Source: Clarkia xantiana subsp. parviflora (taxonomy: Eukaryota; Streptophyta; Magnoliopsida; Myrtales; Onagraceae). From it: DNA of 64,000 nucleotides. Each line of letters begins with the position of its first letter. Within the stretch, counting starts at the first letter, position 1. Where the stretch lies: assembly GCA_036873135.1 (NCBI GenBank), contig JAPTYO010000007.1:62048383-62112382 (forward strand). Reading direction: 5' to 3'. Shown piece after piece: positions 32,523 to 44,878 of this stretch. The notes under the pieces are model-generated. The model was not told the DNA's origin. It made no database searches and saw only the letters and a list, made by a program, of their open reading frames with translations. A program made the position numbers and the translations under genes.

Positions 32523-33360
32523 CGTGCCCCCAAGTCAACCAATGGCTTAACCCTTAATTGACTATATTTTACTGTAGAATGACACGCTCAATTCAATCCC
32601 GTGATTTTACGTCTTGTCAAATCCATCGTACGTCTGTAAGCGTATCACCGCGCTTTATTCTTGTTTCTCGGGACAAGTAAAATACAGATATTAGCATAGA
32701 CATGTATATGTTCAGACAGGTATCCGAAAAATGCGGGTATGTCGAAAATCATGTTTTCCTATCTCTATGTCTAAAAACCTGAGTTAGGAAAGGTTAATGA
32801 CGGAATCATGATAATAGATAAATGAGAATCTGATTCATGTCAGTATGTACATACGAGGTAATTCTATATGTGAAAAATATACTAATCACGTGTGGAAAAT
32901 TTATAAGTATGGGATGGATGAGAAATGAACATGGGAATACTAACATGGGTGGTAAAATGATATATCATGGAAATGAATGTGTGCATTAGCATATATGCAA
33001 GTAAAAACACAAGTACGGGATCAAGTATAAACGTGTTGCAATCGTAGGCATGAATTTGCGAGCGTCGAGTGCGCGCGTGTGCGAGCGTCGGGGTTACCAA
33101 CGTAATGCAGTCATATACATGTGTATGAGTGTATTGGGTGTGTACATGGACGTAACCATGAACACATGGCAATTATAAATGTCCAAGTGTTGAAGACATG
33201 TGAACGTGAAAAGGTCTACGCTAACACGCACATAGACATAAGCATGTATATAGATGCGAGTGCAAACGTGTTGTGATCATGGATGTGGATAGAGGTATTG
33301 ACCCATTCATGGATGTCCTAAATATGAACGTAAGTACTGTAAGGGTGAAAGTATGGACTA
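32523..33360 (-). other. Polypurine tract and 3' spacer of element F
   Basis: 32523-32536 is the polypurine tract (GACTTGGGGGCACG on the minus strand). The next 60 bases match 206-265 of A. The rest has no gene. Purine/pyrimidine-rich CACACAT-like words are frequent near 33050-33150. The antisense gene found here in A and B is not seen. Confidence 0.6.
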
Positions 33361-33475
33361 CTTTTTTTTTTTTTTTTTTTTTTTTTTCCGAGAGTGGAAC
33401 TCTACGGCCTGACTGGGCACAACATTTTGCCTCAGCGAGTCTCCTTTTTTTTTTATTTTTTTTTTCAAACAGGAA
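33361..33475 (-). repeat. Two T runs, possible tail of a truncated retroposon
   Basis: A run of about 26 T at 33362-33387, then about 55 bases with ACTCTACGGCCTGACTGGGC, then a second T-rich run near 33447-33467. On the minus strand these would be poly(A) tails. No coding part or duplication supports a firm call. Confidence 0.35.
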
Positions 33476-34440
33476 ACATTGACTACATAAGACAGTGGAT
33501 GCATCTAAACCTCATAGTATAGATACAGGTCCTAGAAGGAGCATATGTACTAGTAGTTTATATGCGGCACTCAAGTTATATAATTGAAGGGATAATTTTT
33601 TAATCCACCCTTTGCCTCCACTATACCTCTAAATAAACTATTGGAAAATACTCTTCTGAGTGAGCAACAGCATGGAGCTGACTCAATCAAGGACAACAAG
33701 AAACGTAATCACTCTGATCTCAGCATTTCAAAAGCGTTGCATGCATGTGAAATCCTAATCTGTATCCATATCATTTATATTTTCTCTTTCTGTGGATGAA
33801 CCATACCTATATTATCTATCCGAGTTAATTACTATTAAACTCTATCAAATTTGCTCCATGTAGAAATTTTGTGTCTGCGTTTAAATTGAATGTCTCGGGT
33901 TTATTTTAGTTAAAATTTGGTGTTTCGGTGTGATTACTTTAGAGAAGCCATTCCCGACGAAAACGACTATCAAATTCAAGCTCTCATGCACGCTCTCTTC
34001 TCGTCACTTTGTCGGGGCCGTTACCTAAAGGTGGTCTCATCCGCGCAAGTAAATCTCGCTCAGTTATCGCTGGAAATCGCTCATCATCAGTCTCGTGGAA
34101 ACATTTTATTTTGGATGCTCAACTTTTAGGTTAAATTTGACGATTTTGTGAAAAGTAAAGACTGATGGTTATGAGTGGGTTGATGAAAATAATTGAAAGG
34201 AGATAAAAAGACGCTCGGGGGAACCATTTCCACAAAAATGAAACCTAGGACGGTCCATTTTAACATTTAAACTTCCAACACCAAGTTTCAACACAGGGCA
34301 AACATCATATAGTTTATTAGTAATTATCCCATCAATCTATTATATCTATTATATCTATAATCTATAATAGTATATTAATTCGTCTGCTGAGAGTCACTTT
34401 GGCTAATATGTAGGCGTTTTGTCCCGTCAGCGTTTCCTAA
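33476..34440. other. Unassigned AT-rich sequence
   Basis: No repeat family or gene recognised. The only frame (33917-34129, 70 codons) has no family resemblance. Could be genuine non-repetitive host DNA. Confidence 0.4.
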
Positions 34441-34449
34441 TTTAATTAG

Positions 34450-34910
34450 GGGTTTATATGTCTTTTGGTACCCTATGTTTGTCAACTTTTGGCTTTTAGT
34501 ACTACATGTTTGATTTTGCATATTTTTGGTACCACACGTTTGCCAATTGTATACTTTTGGTCCGACCGTTAGTTGACCGTGAGAGTTGATCGTTAAATAG
34601 TCATGTGACTTGCACATGCCTAGCCCCCAATTTTGATTTTGTTCTGTTTAGTACTCAAATTTTTGTCCTAAATTTTTATTTTTTTCAATTTGGCCCTTAA
34701 ATAAAAAGTTATGACAAAAAAAATAAAAATTTGGGGCTAGGCATGTGCAAGTCATGTGACTATTTAACGGTTAACTCTAACGGTCAACTAACGGTCGAAC
34801 GAAAAGTATACAATTGGCAAACGTATGATACCAAAAATAGGCAAGATCAAACACGTGGTACCAAAATCCAAAAGTGAGCAAATATAGGATACTAAAAGAC
34901 CTATAAACCA
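34450..34910. mobile_element. Mutator-like MITE with long inverted repeats
   Basis: About 180-bp arms face each other: GGGTTTATATGTCTTTTGGTA at the left pairs with TGGTTTATAGGTCTTTTAGTA read from the right, and the inner GCATGTGCAAGTCATGTGAC pairs with GTCATGTGACTTGCACATGC. A direct repeat TTTAATTAG flanks it (34441-34449 and 34911-34919), the 9-bp size of Mutator elements. No coding sequence. Confidence 0.88.
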
Positions 34911-34919
34911 TTTAATTAG

Positions 34920-35334
34920 AGCTCTATAAATTTAGATACAGTATATTGATTGACTGCAAATCGATAAAAAAATTATCTCCTATTTTAGTCTCTACGTAAA
35001 ATAAAGAACAAATAATTAAAAGTTTGTATTTAAATTTATTATCAATATAGTTTGTTTACGGAAGATTCGTAGGTCGTCATTATGTAAGATTTAATAACTA
35101 GATTTTAGTAAATGAATAGATAAGTTTAGTAATCCATGTATATACCTCTAATTATATTTTATATAATTGTAGGAATGGATTTATAGTATTATATGTTGTA
35201 TATATTCTTATAATATACCTTCTAAACTTCGTAATTTTGGCTTTAATTATAATATAATGTTTTAAGAAAAAAAATTTCATAAATTAACATTTTCCCATGT
35301 TATTATTAACAAAGTAAATATCTATAAATAAATA
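34920..35334. other. AT-rich host sequence left of the LINE
   Basis: No gene or repeat family recognised. Confidence 0.5.
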
Positions 35335-35348
35335 AAATATATCAACTA
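35335..35348. other. Target site duplication of the LINE, left copy
   Basis: AAATATATCAACTA, repeated exactly at 42114-42127. Confidence 0.92.
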
Positions 35349-35395
35349 TTTTTTTTTTTGTTGAAAAGTAGCAATATATTAGAAATCAAATTTGA

Positions 35396-36016
35396 TTACA
35401 AAGCAGGCAAATGGTCGGGAAAATATCTCAACCAAATGCTAGAAGTCTGAGTACTAAGAGCAAATCTAGCTAGAAGATGTCCCGATCTAACCCCAAATCT
35501 AGGAACTTTAACAATAACTAACATAGGAAACAGAGAACAAAGTGTTTTGAAGTCACTAAGAACACTAAACAGTTCAGCATCATGTGCAGAGGATCCCTTA
35601 ATTGCCTTAACAAGGAGAGTTGAATCTGTCTTGAGTAAGATAGATTCATTCCTGAATGGAAAGGCCGGTAAGAGAGCAACTCTGCACGCAGTGCTTTCAG
35701 CCAAAAGCGGAGAAGATCCATACATAACATTCATAGAAACAGAATAAAGATGATCAAAAGAGTTATAGAGTAAGGCAGCTACTGAGACTACTCCTTCAAC
35801 AGCTTCATATGCACAATCAGTGATCAATGTCCATGTATGAGGCTGTTGTGCTTGTCCCCATCTCTCTATTTTCTGTCGAGGAAGTTGTCTCCCAGGTGTG
35901 GAAGATCCTGTTCGAGTTACAAAAGCATAAATGTTATCGTTACAAAGCTTATTAAGAGAATCCATAACAATTTCGATACAGGGCAATTTCGCTTGGAACA
36001 CCACTTGATTCCTCAC
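35396..36016 (-). pseudogene. RNase H domain at the end of LINE ORF2
   Basis: A 206-codon frame with the plant-LINE RNase H signature: TDCAYE (first Asp), AESTACRVAL (Glu) and LKTDSTLLV (second Asp). It follows the zinc finger region in a different frame. This domain degrades RNA in RNA-DNA hybrids during target-primed copying. Confidence 0.85.
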
Positions 36017-36046
36017 TAGTCAAATAAACCACACAATTAAGCACTT

Positions 36047-36310
36047 TCATGGAAGAGTCTTCATCATTGGGTCTTCTGAAGTATCAACTGCTAACCATTC
36101 CTGGGCTGTTGCAATAGGCAAACATTCACTTCTGACTGCAAAACTAGAGGCAAACCATATATGACGAGAAAATTCACATTTCCACATGAGATGATTCCAT
36201 GTTTCTGGAAAATTTCCATAGAAAGGACAAGTTGGGTTGAAGGTGGGAATACGTCGTTGGAGATTAGCTCCCAGAACTAAACCTCCAGAACACCCCTTCC
36301 AGACGAACAT
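36047..36310 (-). pseudogene. Zinc-binding RT-associated domain of LINE ORF2
   Basis: FVWKGCSGGL and CPFYGNFPETWNHLMWKC followed by W resemble the zf-RVT domain found between RT and RNase H in plant L1 elements (here CP..NFPE..NHL...C). Separated by frame changes from its neighbours. Confidence 0.8.
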
Positions 36311-36648
36311 TTTAATCTTGGGGATAAGCTCTGATGACTAAAATTTGTTCCAGAAATTAAAATTAGCAATCATAGGGAGTGCGGAGGTTGAACCATATTT
36401 TGAACTTTGCTCCAAAGAAGAGAGCAAATAGTAGCATGACATAACTGTGAAAAGACTCGAAGGGTTTGGATGCCAGAAGAGAGTATCATCTGTGGGGAAG
36501 ATTGGGAAATTAATCTTAACAATGGAGTCCACCATAACATGGTAAAGTGTTGTTTGCATAAGAGGGATATTCCAGGTAGAGGTTTGATGATCAATAGACT
36601 CATGGACCTTTGTTTGAAGCACAGAAAAATCAAGGTTTGCCTACTCAG

Positions 36649-38215
36649 TTAGGGATGGGAAATTGGGGACCCAAGGGTCCGTCCAGAAACAAAATTATGG
36701 CCATCTCCCACAAACCATCTTATAACCAGTAGAAATAGGGGTCTTAAGTTAACAAGAGTTCTCCAAACTGAGCTATGATACTGTCTTGCCTTGCAAGTAA
36801 AGAAAGAATCATGTGAAAGATATTTGAGTCTAAGACAGTGAGCCCAAAAAGAATCTGTAGAAGTTAAAAACCGCCAGATTTGCTTTAGCAATAAAGCATC
36901 ATTCTGATGTTTTAAATTTTTGAAACCTAATCCACCTAAGGACTTGCTCTTATAAAGTTTATGCCACGCAATCCAAGGGATACCTCTTTTGTCAGGATTA
37001 GATTGCCACCAAAACCTCCTTAAGATTGTTTCCAGTCTATTGTGGAAGTGAATGGGGAGTTTGATGCAAACATGGTGTAGGTGGGAATAGAGGAAGCCGT
37101 GGATTTGATCAAGATCTATTTACCAGAGGCATTTAGAAGACGCCCCATCCAACCCTCTATTCTCTTTGAGATACACTCCAATAGTTAATTTCCTATTTGC
37201 AGCTTTTGTTTGATCCAGTTAAATGGAAGCCCCAGATAGAGGTCTGAGTCCCGCATTTTATTAACTCTCATCGAGTGAAGTATAGAATCCCGTGTGATAG
37301 TGGGAGTGTTGAGACTGAACAAGATACTAGACTTGAGAAAGTTTACCTGTTGACCAGATTGCTGTTCATAAAGAAGAAGAAGGTTTTGGAGTGAGTTTAC
37401 ATTTTGATAGCTTGCCTCTAGAAAGAGAAAGCTATCATCTGCAAAGAGAAGATAAGTGATAGGAGGACAGGTAATGCCAGGTTTGATTCCACTAATGAGA
37501 CCAGTTGCTTGGTGGTTTGTGAGGTTCCTAGATCAGACTTCAGTACAGAGTATAAAGAGAAAGAGGGATAGAGGATCCCCTTGTCTCAAACATCTTGATG
37601 GAGTAACGGAAAGAGAAGGTGTTCCATTGATAAGGATACACAATGTGGAGGAGGTGACACATTCCATGATCCAAGCAACAAATAATGTGGGGAAGCCTAG
37701 CCTAGGCATTGTTGCTTCCAGAAAGGACCACTCAATACGATCAAAATCTTTGCTCATATCAAATTTGAGAGCCATTAGCCCTTTTTTCCCCTCCTTCTTT
37801 TCCTAATAACATGAAGAATTTCTTGAGCTAGAAGAGTATTGTCTGAGATGAGTCCGCCTTTGACAAAGGCACTCTGAAAGGGGGAGATGATTTCAGGGAG
37901 CACTTCTTTCAATCTGTTTGAAAGAACTTTTGAGATGATTTTGTAGGCTGAAGTCCAAAGACTTATTGACCTCCATTGCTGTAAGGATTGGGGCTGTGAA
38001 GTTTTTGGTATCAAGACCAAAAAAGTTTTGTTAAGGTGTTTTAACAGATGGCCCGTCTGGAAGAATGAATGAATTGCAGCAAGAGTATCTGAAGAGAGGA
38101 TGTTCCATTGTTTTTGAAAGAAACCAGGAGGAAAACCATGTGGCCTAGGGGACTTGTTAGGATTTAAATCTTTTAGGGCTTGAAAAATTTCAGAGTTCAA
38201 TATAGGATCCCCCAA
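36649..38215 (-). pseudogene. Reverse transcriptase of LINE ORF2
   Basis: Segments in order on the minus strand: LKDLNPNKSPRPHGFPPGFFQ (near 38180), FLVLIPKTSQP, WRSISLWTSAYKIISKVLSNRLK, QSAFVKGGLISDNTLLAQE, then after a frame change KFDMSKDFDRIEWSFL, RCLRQGDPLS, and the active-site box LLFADDSFLF at about 37420-37450. The FADD box is intact. Thumb and linker continue to 36649 with frameshifts and stops. Confidence 0.92.
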
Positions 38216-38578
38216 AGACTGAAGATTGGTAACAGGTGGTTGGATGACTTGGAGTAAGGAATAGACAGGAGGTTGAGGAATAGCATTGTAGAGGAGAGTG
38301 AAGTAATCTGTTATGTGGTTTGAGATGTCCCGAGGTTGAGTAAGTCATTCACCATTCTGATTAAGAGTCCTGCAAAGCTTATTGGTATGGCGCCTAGCTA
38401 TGGTTTTAGCATGAAAGAACTTTGTATTTCTGTCTCCTAGAACCAGCCATTGTTCCCTAGATTTTTGTCGCCATAGAGTTTCTTCTTGCTGGTAAAGATC
38501 ATGCAGTTGAGCTTCCATGGACGATTCTTCAGTGATTAGGAAAGGATTCTCTTGATAATGTTGGAGGGTTAAAAGAGT

Positions 38579-39491
38579 TTATGAAATTCTTGTCTGAATG
38601 TTCCCAAAAACTAGCTTATTCCACTCTTTAAGATCTCGACCAAGACGTGTTAACTTGAGGTGAAGAGTGTATTGTGGAGACCAGGAAGAGGGTTTGTTCC
38701 ATGAGTTGGAAAGAGTGTTCTGAAAGTCCGGATGAGAAAGCCACATATTTTCAAATCTAAAAGGATGTCTGGGCTTGGAAGAATAATGAGGCAAGGTATT
38801 CAGAATGAGAGGACAGTGATCAGAGCCAAGCCTAGCCAGGTTATAAAGGATGGCATTAGGGAAAAGGTGGAGCAATCCCGTGGTTACAAAAGCTCTGTCC
38901 AATCTTTCAAAGATAAGATTTGCTGGTGATCTTCTATTAGACCAAGTAAATGACGATCCCTGAGCACCAATGTCTAAAAGGTTTAATTAATCTGACAAAG
39001 CATGAACCTGAATCAGATGATCTGCTGAAAGGGGGTTACCACCATATTTCTCAATTTGAGACCATACATCATTGAAGTCTCCAAGAAGGAGCCAGGGAGA
39101 GTTTGGGGAGATGTTAAGAGAACGCAACTCAAGCCAGAAAGTTTGTCTCCTAAGGTATTTACTGGGGGCATATATCATGCTTCCAATCCAGGGCACAGAA
39201 GAGGGAGCTTCCTTAATTTGTGCATGAATGAAATTCCTATGAATAAGCAAGTTATCAATTTGGAAAACATGTTTCCAAGCCAAGATAAGTCCTCCTCTAG
39301 TATCTTCATGTGGGTAAGCTAGGGAATCTGTGTAACCTAGTTTAGCTAAGGTTTTTTTCTAGCTTATTCATGTTGCTCTTAATTTCAGATAAGAAAATCA
39401 GTTGAGACCTCCACGTAGCAATGATGCGTCTCAAATGTTGAATTGTCAAGGCTCTGCGAATGCCTTGACAATTCCAGGCTAAGGTTATCAT
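38579..39491 (-). pseudogene. Endonuclease of LINE ORF2
   Basis: ORF2 starts with ATG at 39491: MITLAWNCQGIRRALTIQHL, the typical N-terminus of the plant L1 apurinic-type endonuclease; FLSEIK holds the expected catalytic Glu. Later parts are seen in frames 39283-38987 (LGDFNDVW) and 38902-38579 (DRAFVT, GSDHCPLIL with the terminal His of the fold). Broken by several indels. Confidence 0.9.
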
Positions 39492-39710
39492 AATGGGAGC
39501 AGAGAGTGTCCCATGGACACCTCTGCAGTTCGGTCAATATTGGTAATGGTATAATAAAACAAGGAGTAAAATCCAGCATGCCAAGAACAAACATCAAAGA
39601 TACCTCATCAAAACCTTGATCTGTGCCAGCATGAGAGACTCTAGCTCTTGAATTAGAGGAAGCTGCTTGGGATTGACCTTCCTCTTGTGTCATTATTGGT
39701 CGCAGTCTCC

Positions 39711-40922
39711 TTAAAAAAACTTGCTCATCTTCTTCCTCCTGCCTTTGTCGAGTTCCAAGAATTGTAAGTGGAAAGCACTTGACTGAAATGTCATACGGGT
39801 CCACACCCTCCTTGGAGAGCGACTCGACTCCGGGATAGTCATTGGTTCCTTCCCCGGTCTATGATGTACGGGTTCAGTGTCCTGAGGTGCAGTTAAAGGA
39901 GTGCCTGTTCCTTGAAAGGTGGCTTGAACCAGTGGCGTAAAGGCATGAGAGCTCAAAGGGGGAGCAGTGGCAGGTTGACTTGAGATGGGTGTATTCTCTT
40001 GAAGATGGAATTGTTCCATTAACACTAACTGTTCAGCCAAAGTTGTGTCATCCATGAAAACATCCACCGTTTCATTGCTCATCGCCTGAGATTGATTATT
40101 AATAGGAGTTAAGGGTGATGGCGTCAATCTTGAACTAGGGGGGCCTCTTCTCGCTGGGAATAAGGGATAACTTGTGGGGCAAGGAATTGTGGGCTGAGCT
40201 TGTGATTGACCCTGAGAGAGGTTAACACTTGGCTGTCGTAATGATGGTGAGGCGCTGGTTACTGGAGCTGGCAGATGGAATCCTAGTGGAAAGTTCTGGT
40301 ACATAGATTGGCTCTGGGAATTGGTGTAAGACTGAAAGTTATCCGAAGAAGACTGAGGAATTGGTGAGGGTGTGTGAACAGGTGGGATTCAAGCTAGGGG
40401 CCACGGACAATAGAAGGCCATTGGGGGGAAGCCATGAAAGTACATTGCATGTGAGTTTACAATTGCATGGGAAGCTACCATTGGAGGGGAGGGATTATGC
40501 AACTGTTGTTGGGTCATCTGTGAATATAGTGGTGGTTGAAAAGGGTGGGGATAAGGGTAAGGTAAAGGGTGATGAGAGCTTGAATGCTGAGGCGCAACGT
40601 GGTGTGCTGGTGACTATTCAGTCAGTGCCCTTTGAGAAGAGAAAGGATAGGGAAACACCGAGGTTGGAGAAGAGGTAGCTTGCACTGGAGTGTCTGTCTC
40701 AGTTTGCTCAGTTGAGGTCAAGCTAATCGTGAAGTTAGCTGGTGCTATTTCTGTGGAAGGTGGTGAAGTCATTGTCACTGCTCTCCTTGGCTCCATATTT
40801 GCAGAAGCTCTATGACGTGCAACTGAGAGAGTGATTCTCGCAGCTTGTTCAGATGGATGGGCATGACCATTTGACTCTGCATGTCTGGAAGAGCCTTCCT
40901 CATGTCTTCTCTGTGGAAACAC
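39711..40922 (-). pseudogene. Pro/Ser/Gln-rich C-terminal part of LINE ORF1
   Basis: Minus-strand frames 40922-40614 and 40304-39711 encode low-complexity protein rich in P, S, Q and T, usual for the C-terminal half of plant LINE ORF1. No domain recognised. Confidence 0.6.
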
Positions 40923-41106
40923 CCTTGTTCCTCCCAGAGTTGGTGTGTTTCTCCTTTAATATGCGTTGTAAGGAATCCAATTCATTAAGAGACCATACCC
41001 TCTATTTCTGAAGGTGTAGAGATCATGAGTGGCGTCAGATACAGGAGCTACACCTGCCCTGTCAGTCAGGCGGAGGAACATAGTGTTGAGGTCCCTAATC
41101 ACAATC

Positions 41107-41823
41107 TCATCCGCAACTCTGCAATGGCCTAGGGTGTGACCAAATCTTCCACATCTTTACATGGTAAGCTCGGTTTATAGGAAATGAACACTTCAGCTTC
41201 GTCTGTTCACGTAGAGACACCAATCGATGGAAGGACGGGATTTTGGTAATTGATGTATTCCAAAACCCTAGGGTGTGTGGTGAGCCACAGGTGAGTTGCA
41301 TGCAACTCCGATTTGATGACTTCTCCAACTGCAGAAGCTAATAACTCTACATACTCCTTCTCCATTAGCATATGTGGAATTTCCCGGAGCTCAATCCAAG
41401 TCGGAACCCTTGTAAAATCAACTTTAGGGAATGGATTTTCAATGGTTGGTCTGGCAAATGCAAGGAGATTACCTTCGATAATAAAGGGGCCATCCTGAAA
41501 GACTTCATTGGCTTCATCAGCCGTCCTAAAGATAAAACCCATGAATTATCTTCTCTCCTGATGATCTCCGACACGTGCGCAGTTCTCCACTGATTCTCCA
41601 CGAAGTTTGTGACTGTTGCTTCACTCAGCCTTCTGGAGTTAAGGAATCGACCTAGGAGCACAAGGTTCAGGTTCTCCATGAACTTAATGTGAGCCGAGGT
41701 AGGTGAAGAGAAATTAATTGGGAGACAAACAAATATTCTCTTCAGTCTGAGTTTGTTTTGGCGAGAAAGAGGAAGGTGAAGAGGGAAAGTGGCAGGGCGA
41801 GTTTTGATAGGCATGGCAGGCAC
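41107..41823 (-). pseudogene. LINE ORF1, DUF4283-like domain and CCHC zinc knuckle
   Basis: Begins at 41823 and changes frame near 41530. It contains VLLGRFLNSRRLSEATV, IIRREDNSWVLSL, then GFIFRTADEANEVFQDGPFI and VPTWIELREIPHMLMEKEY, the pattern of DUF4283. A zinc knuckle RCGRFGHTLGHC follows at about 41110-41150; its first Cys codon is one base out of frame. Likely role: RNA binding and particle formation of the LINE. Confidence 0.85.
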
Positions 41824-42113
41824 GGAGGTAATGATTGCTATGTTAACTGTGTCTAGTGAAGAGTGTCACGTTCAGTTTTGCATGTAAGCTGATTGGCCCG
41901 GCTCCAGAAGAAGGAAATCGAAGTGAAAAGCTGAGCAGGGAAAGGGATAGCTTGGCGTGTCAGGAAAGGGAAAGCTTCGAATGGGTAGAAGGGGATAAGA
42001 GTCAGTGAAGAAGATGAAGCTCAGGAAAGGCTCATGAACTAGGGTTCATGGCGATTTGAGAGGAAATTGAAAAATTTCTTTTTATTTCAGTCCATGTGAC
42101 CCACATATTACTT

Positions 42114-42127
42114 AAATATATCAACTA
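42114..42127. other. Target site duplication of the LINE, right copy
   Basis: AAATATATCAACTA, identical to 35335-35348. Confidence 0.92.
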
Positions 42128-42587
42128 ATTAGTATAGTTTTAATAGATAAATTTTAGTAATTAACCGTAAAACGATATGCAATACTTTACAAAATTTTCA
42201 TGGAAAACAATTTCTAATAATTATGTTTGTAAACCATTTATTATTTTATAAAATAATAATCCTTTGGCAAAAAAAACTATAAAATAGTAATCATTTGAAA
42301 TTTACTGTTTATAAATTAGATGACTATGATATACCAACATCCTAAACTAATCAACATATGGTAAAAAAAAAAAATATCAAACAAAGTTTGTGACTAGTCA
42401 TATAATAATATATAATAATACTAATGTAGTATATACTATAAATGTATATATTACTGCTATTTATTAATATAATCTCAGTTTATGATAAATTTTATAAAAT
42501 ATAGTTTCTTCAAAATAATATATTTAGATAAAAATATATATATATATATACTCGGTATTTTTATTTGCGGGTATGCAGGGTAATAGC
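42128..42587. other. AT-rich host sequence right of the LINE
   Basis: No gene. TA dinucleotide runs near 42405-42425 and 42532-42551. Confidence 0.5.
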
Positions 42588-43183
42588 TATTGGAAATTAG
42601 GGGACAATCATTACAGAAACAAAAAACACAAGGTACATGCTATGTAACGAATTACGCAGCGGAAAGAACGCACATACCTACAATGCTTTCCGTAGTCCCA
42701 GGAACGTGACGATGAGTTCACGGTCTGTCGGACGGGTCCTGTAGGAACTCTTGTGAATGAGAAATCTACATACAAATGGTCTCCACAACAAAGCGTCTTT
42801 TCAATTGGTCACTAGGATTGATCTCCGGGATAATTGTTCAAAGCAATTTGGCACCTCCTTGCTCAATAGCAGGTTCGGCCGAAACTATGTGGTGTAAGGG
42901 AAAGGGATTTCTTTAGTCTCAACTAAAACGGAGAAAGTGATTAACCTCAATAAATATCTAACACTTCTATTTATAGAGAAGTTGGGCATAACCCACCTAG
43001 TGTTAACACACTAGTTTCGACCGGCCATGTGGAATTAGGGAGGCCTAATTTTAGGCCTCTCATGTCAATTGGGATTTAGGCCTAGCCCAAAATCCTTAAT
43101 GTGACATTACCCAATTACACATTGGATGCTGGGCTTATATTAAAGGGCTCCTATTATGGCGGCCCATTCACCAAATTCCAACA
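42588..43183 (-). repeat. 3' LTR of Copia I
   Basis: Starts TATTGGA (expected TGTTGGA) and ends TTCCAACA on the plus strand; aligned with LTR C throughout. Confidence 0.88.
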
Positions 43184-44280
43184 GCTCTCACTCGCCAGAA
43201 TGGGAGGGTGCCTGTTAATATGTTGTCGACCAACGCATCAACATATATTCTTCGATAAAGTCTAGCTTCCGAGTTATTCATACGAAGTTTATCGTGCGAC
43301 CGGCAGACGCAACAGACATTGTGCTACTCATCGGTTCAGAGTGTTGTAGCGTCCACGGAATGTTGCTTCCAGATATGTTATCAACCTGTTTTGTGTGGCA
43401 CGATGTATCCCTGGACAACTATTATTCTCCAATTGCTTAGATTCCCATAAGAACATTTCTCCAAGGCATCCGAACAAGTATTCACAACCTTCAACTAATA
43501 TCTGATTGGTTGCCATCTAGTGAATACAAGATTCGAAGAATTACAGGAGTACATGACCATCCCCACTGTTCATACCCTTAGTCAAACTCAACTGGTTTCC
43601 AGTATGTGGTCACTAGGCCTTTTTGTTCAGGGAGTGCGTTCGTATGCCTGGAGGCGAACATTGAGCCCAACCTTAAATACGAGTTCTTTTTGTAAGTATA
43701 CTTTGGGTGTTCCTTCAATAAGCACCCGGAATCAGTCAGACGCTCAAGATGAACAATTTTGCTCTCATCAGAATCTCGGAAGATTCCACCTGCACAACCG
43801 AGTCTGACCCCATGGTCGAACGTGGCACGCGCAGTATGAAGTGCGCGTCGATAGCATAACCTGAACTTACATATTTTCAGGAATGGGAAATGTCAAATGC
43901 TATCGTAGATTCTCATCTAGCCAAGAATGTGGTGACTGACGAACATAGTTCATCATGGTGATCCGCAAAACGATGATCATGCCGTGTTACCCCGAAACCA
44001 AATGATCATTTTGCTTGACTAGGTTTATCTTTCGAAACACCATGGTTCTTAGTCGGTCCTGACATGGTTGAGGTTCCCCCTCCATCAAGACAACCGTGCC
44101 CGTGTAGCGAGGCAAGGTCCACATTCGACATATTTTGTTGGACGTTTTACGCTCCTACGTTGTTGGACGTTTTACGCTCCTACGACTAGTTTATAGACAG
44201 TCCATCTGATGTAATTTATCCATTATGACGTCGTAAGATCATATAATCAATTTTAATTCATTTCATTCAAATATTAATTC
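43184..44280 (-). other. 3' untranslated region of Copia I
   Basis: Non-coding. The 18-20 base block TTGTTGGACGTTTTACGCTC is present twice in a row (44138-44157 and 44159-44178). No gene is supported. Confidence 0.7.
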
Positions 44281-44820
44281 AAATTTCAAAAATGTTACTA
44301 ACACATTACAAGCCTCTAAAACCCTACGCAGTCCAAGCATTTTAATATGCTTTACGGAAAAAAAATCCCGGCACAAAGGTTTTGTTAATGGGTTTGCAAC
44401 CATATCCTCAGAAAACAAGTATTCAATTGTGATCAACTTGTCTTCTATCACACTCATAGTTATATTTAACATCAATGTGTTTTGACCTACTATGATACGT
44501 AGGATTCTTAATTGCGCCTAGCGCTGCTTGATTGTCAGAGCAAATGCACAAAGGCTTACTCATGTCCTCGACGTCAAGCAGGGCATTCAAGAACCTCTTT
44601 AGACAACTTCCCGTGGATTCTTAAAGAGAGCTACAAATTCGTATTCCATCGTTGACAGCGCTACACTTGATTGCTTCTTGCTCATCCATGAGATGACGAC
44701 ATTCGCAAGGAGAAACACTCCTCCTGAGGTAGACTTGTGATCATCCTGATCGCCACCATGGTCGACGTCACTATTACCAGACAATGTAACAGATATCTGG
44801 ACGAATGTATTGCATGGCAT
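44281..44820 (-). pseudogene. RNase H of Copia I
   Basis: The minus strand reads GNSDVDHGGDQDDHKSTSGG and ISWMSKKQSSVALSTMEYEF in one frame (44820-44599), then the C-terminal part with EDKLITIEYLFSEDMVA in another (44475-44263). This is the end of Copia pol. Confidence 0.88.
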
Positions 44821-44878
44821 ACATCAGAATGCCTACTATACTGAGGTACTCTGCAATTCTCATATGTTCACGCTGAGC

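Larger units (their letters stand above)
35349..42113 (-). mobile_element. L1-like LINE, nearly full length (6.8 kb)
   Basis: Bounded by a perfect 14-bp duplication and ending in a short poly(A) (T run at 35349-35359 on the plus strand). Order on the minus strand: ORF1 with a DUF4283-like domain and CCHC knuckle, Pro/Gln/Ser-rich region, ORF2 with endonuclease, RT, zinc finger and RNase H. The presence of a 5' part upstream of ORF1 (41824-42113) suggests it is complete. Stops and frameshifts have accumulated in both ORFs, so it is not active. It lies in AT-rich DNA whose two halves are 34920-35334 and 42128-42587. Confidence 0.95.

Noticed and set aside
33917..34129. 70-codon plus-strand frame in unassigned sequence
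   Set aside because: Short, no recognisable motif, no conserved copy in the window.
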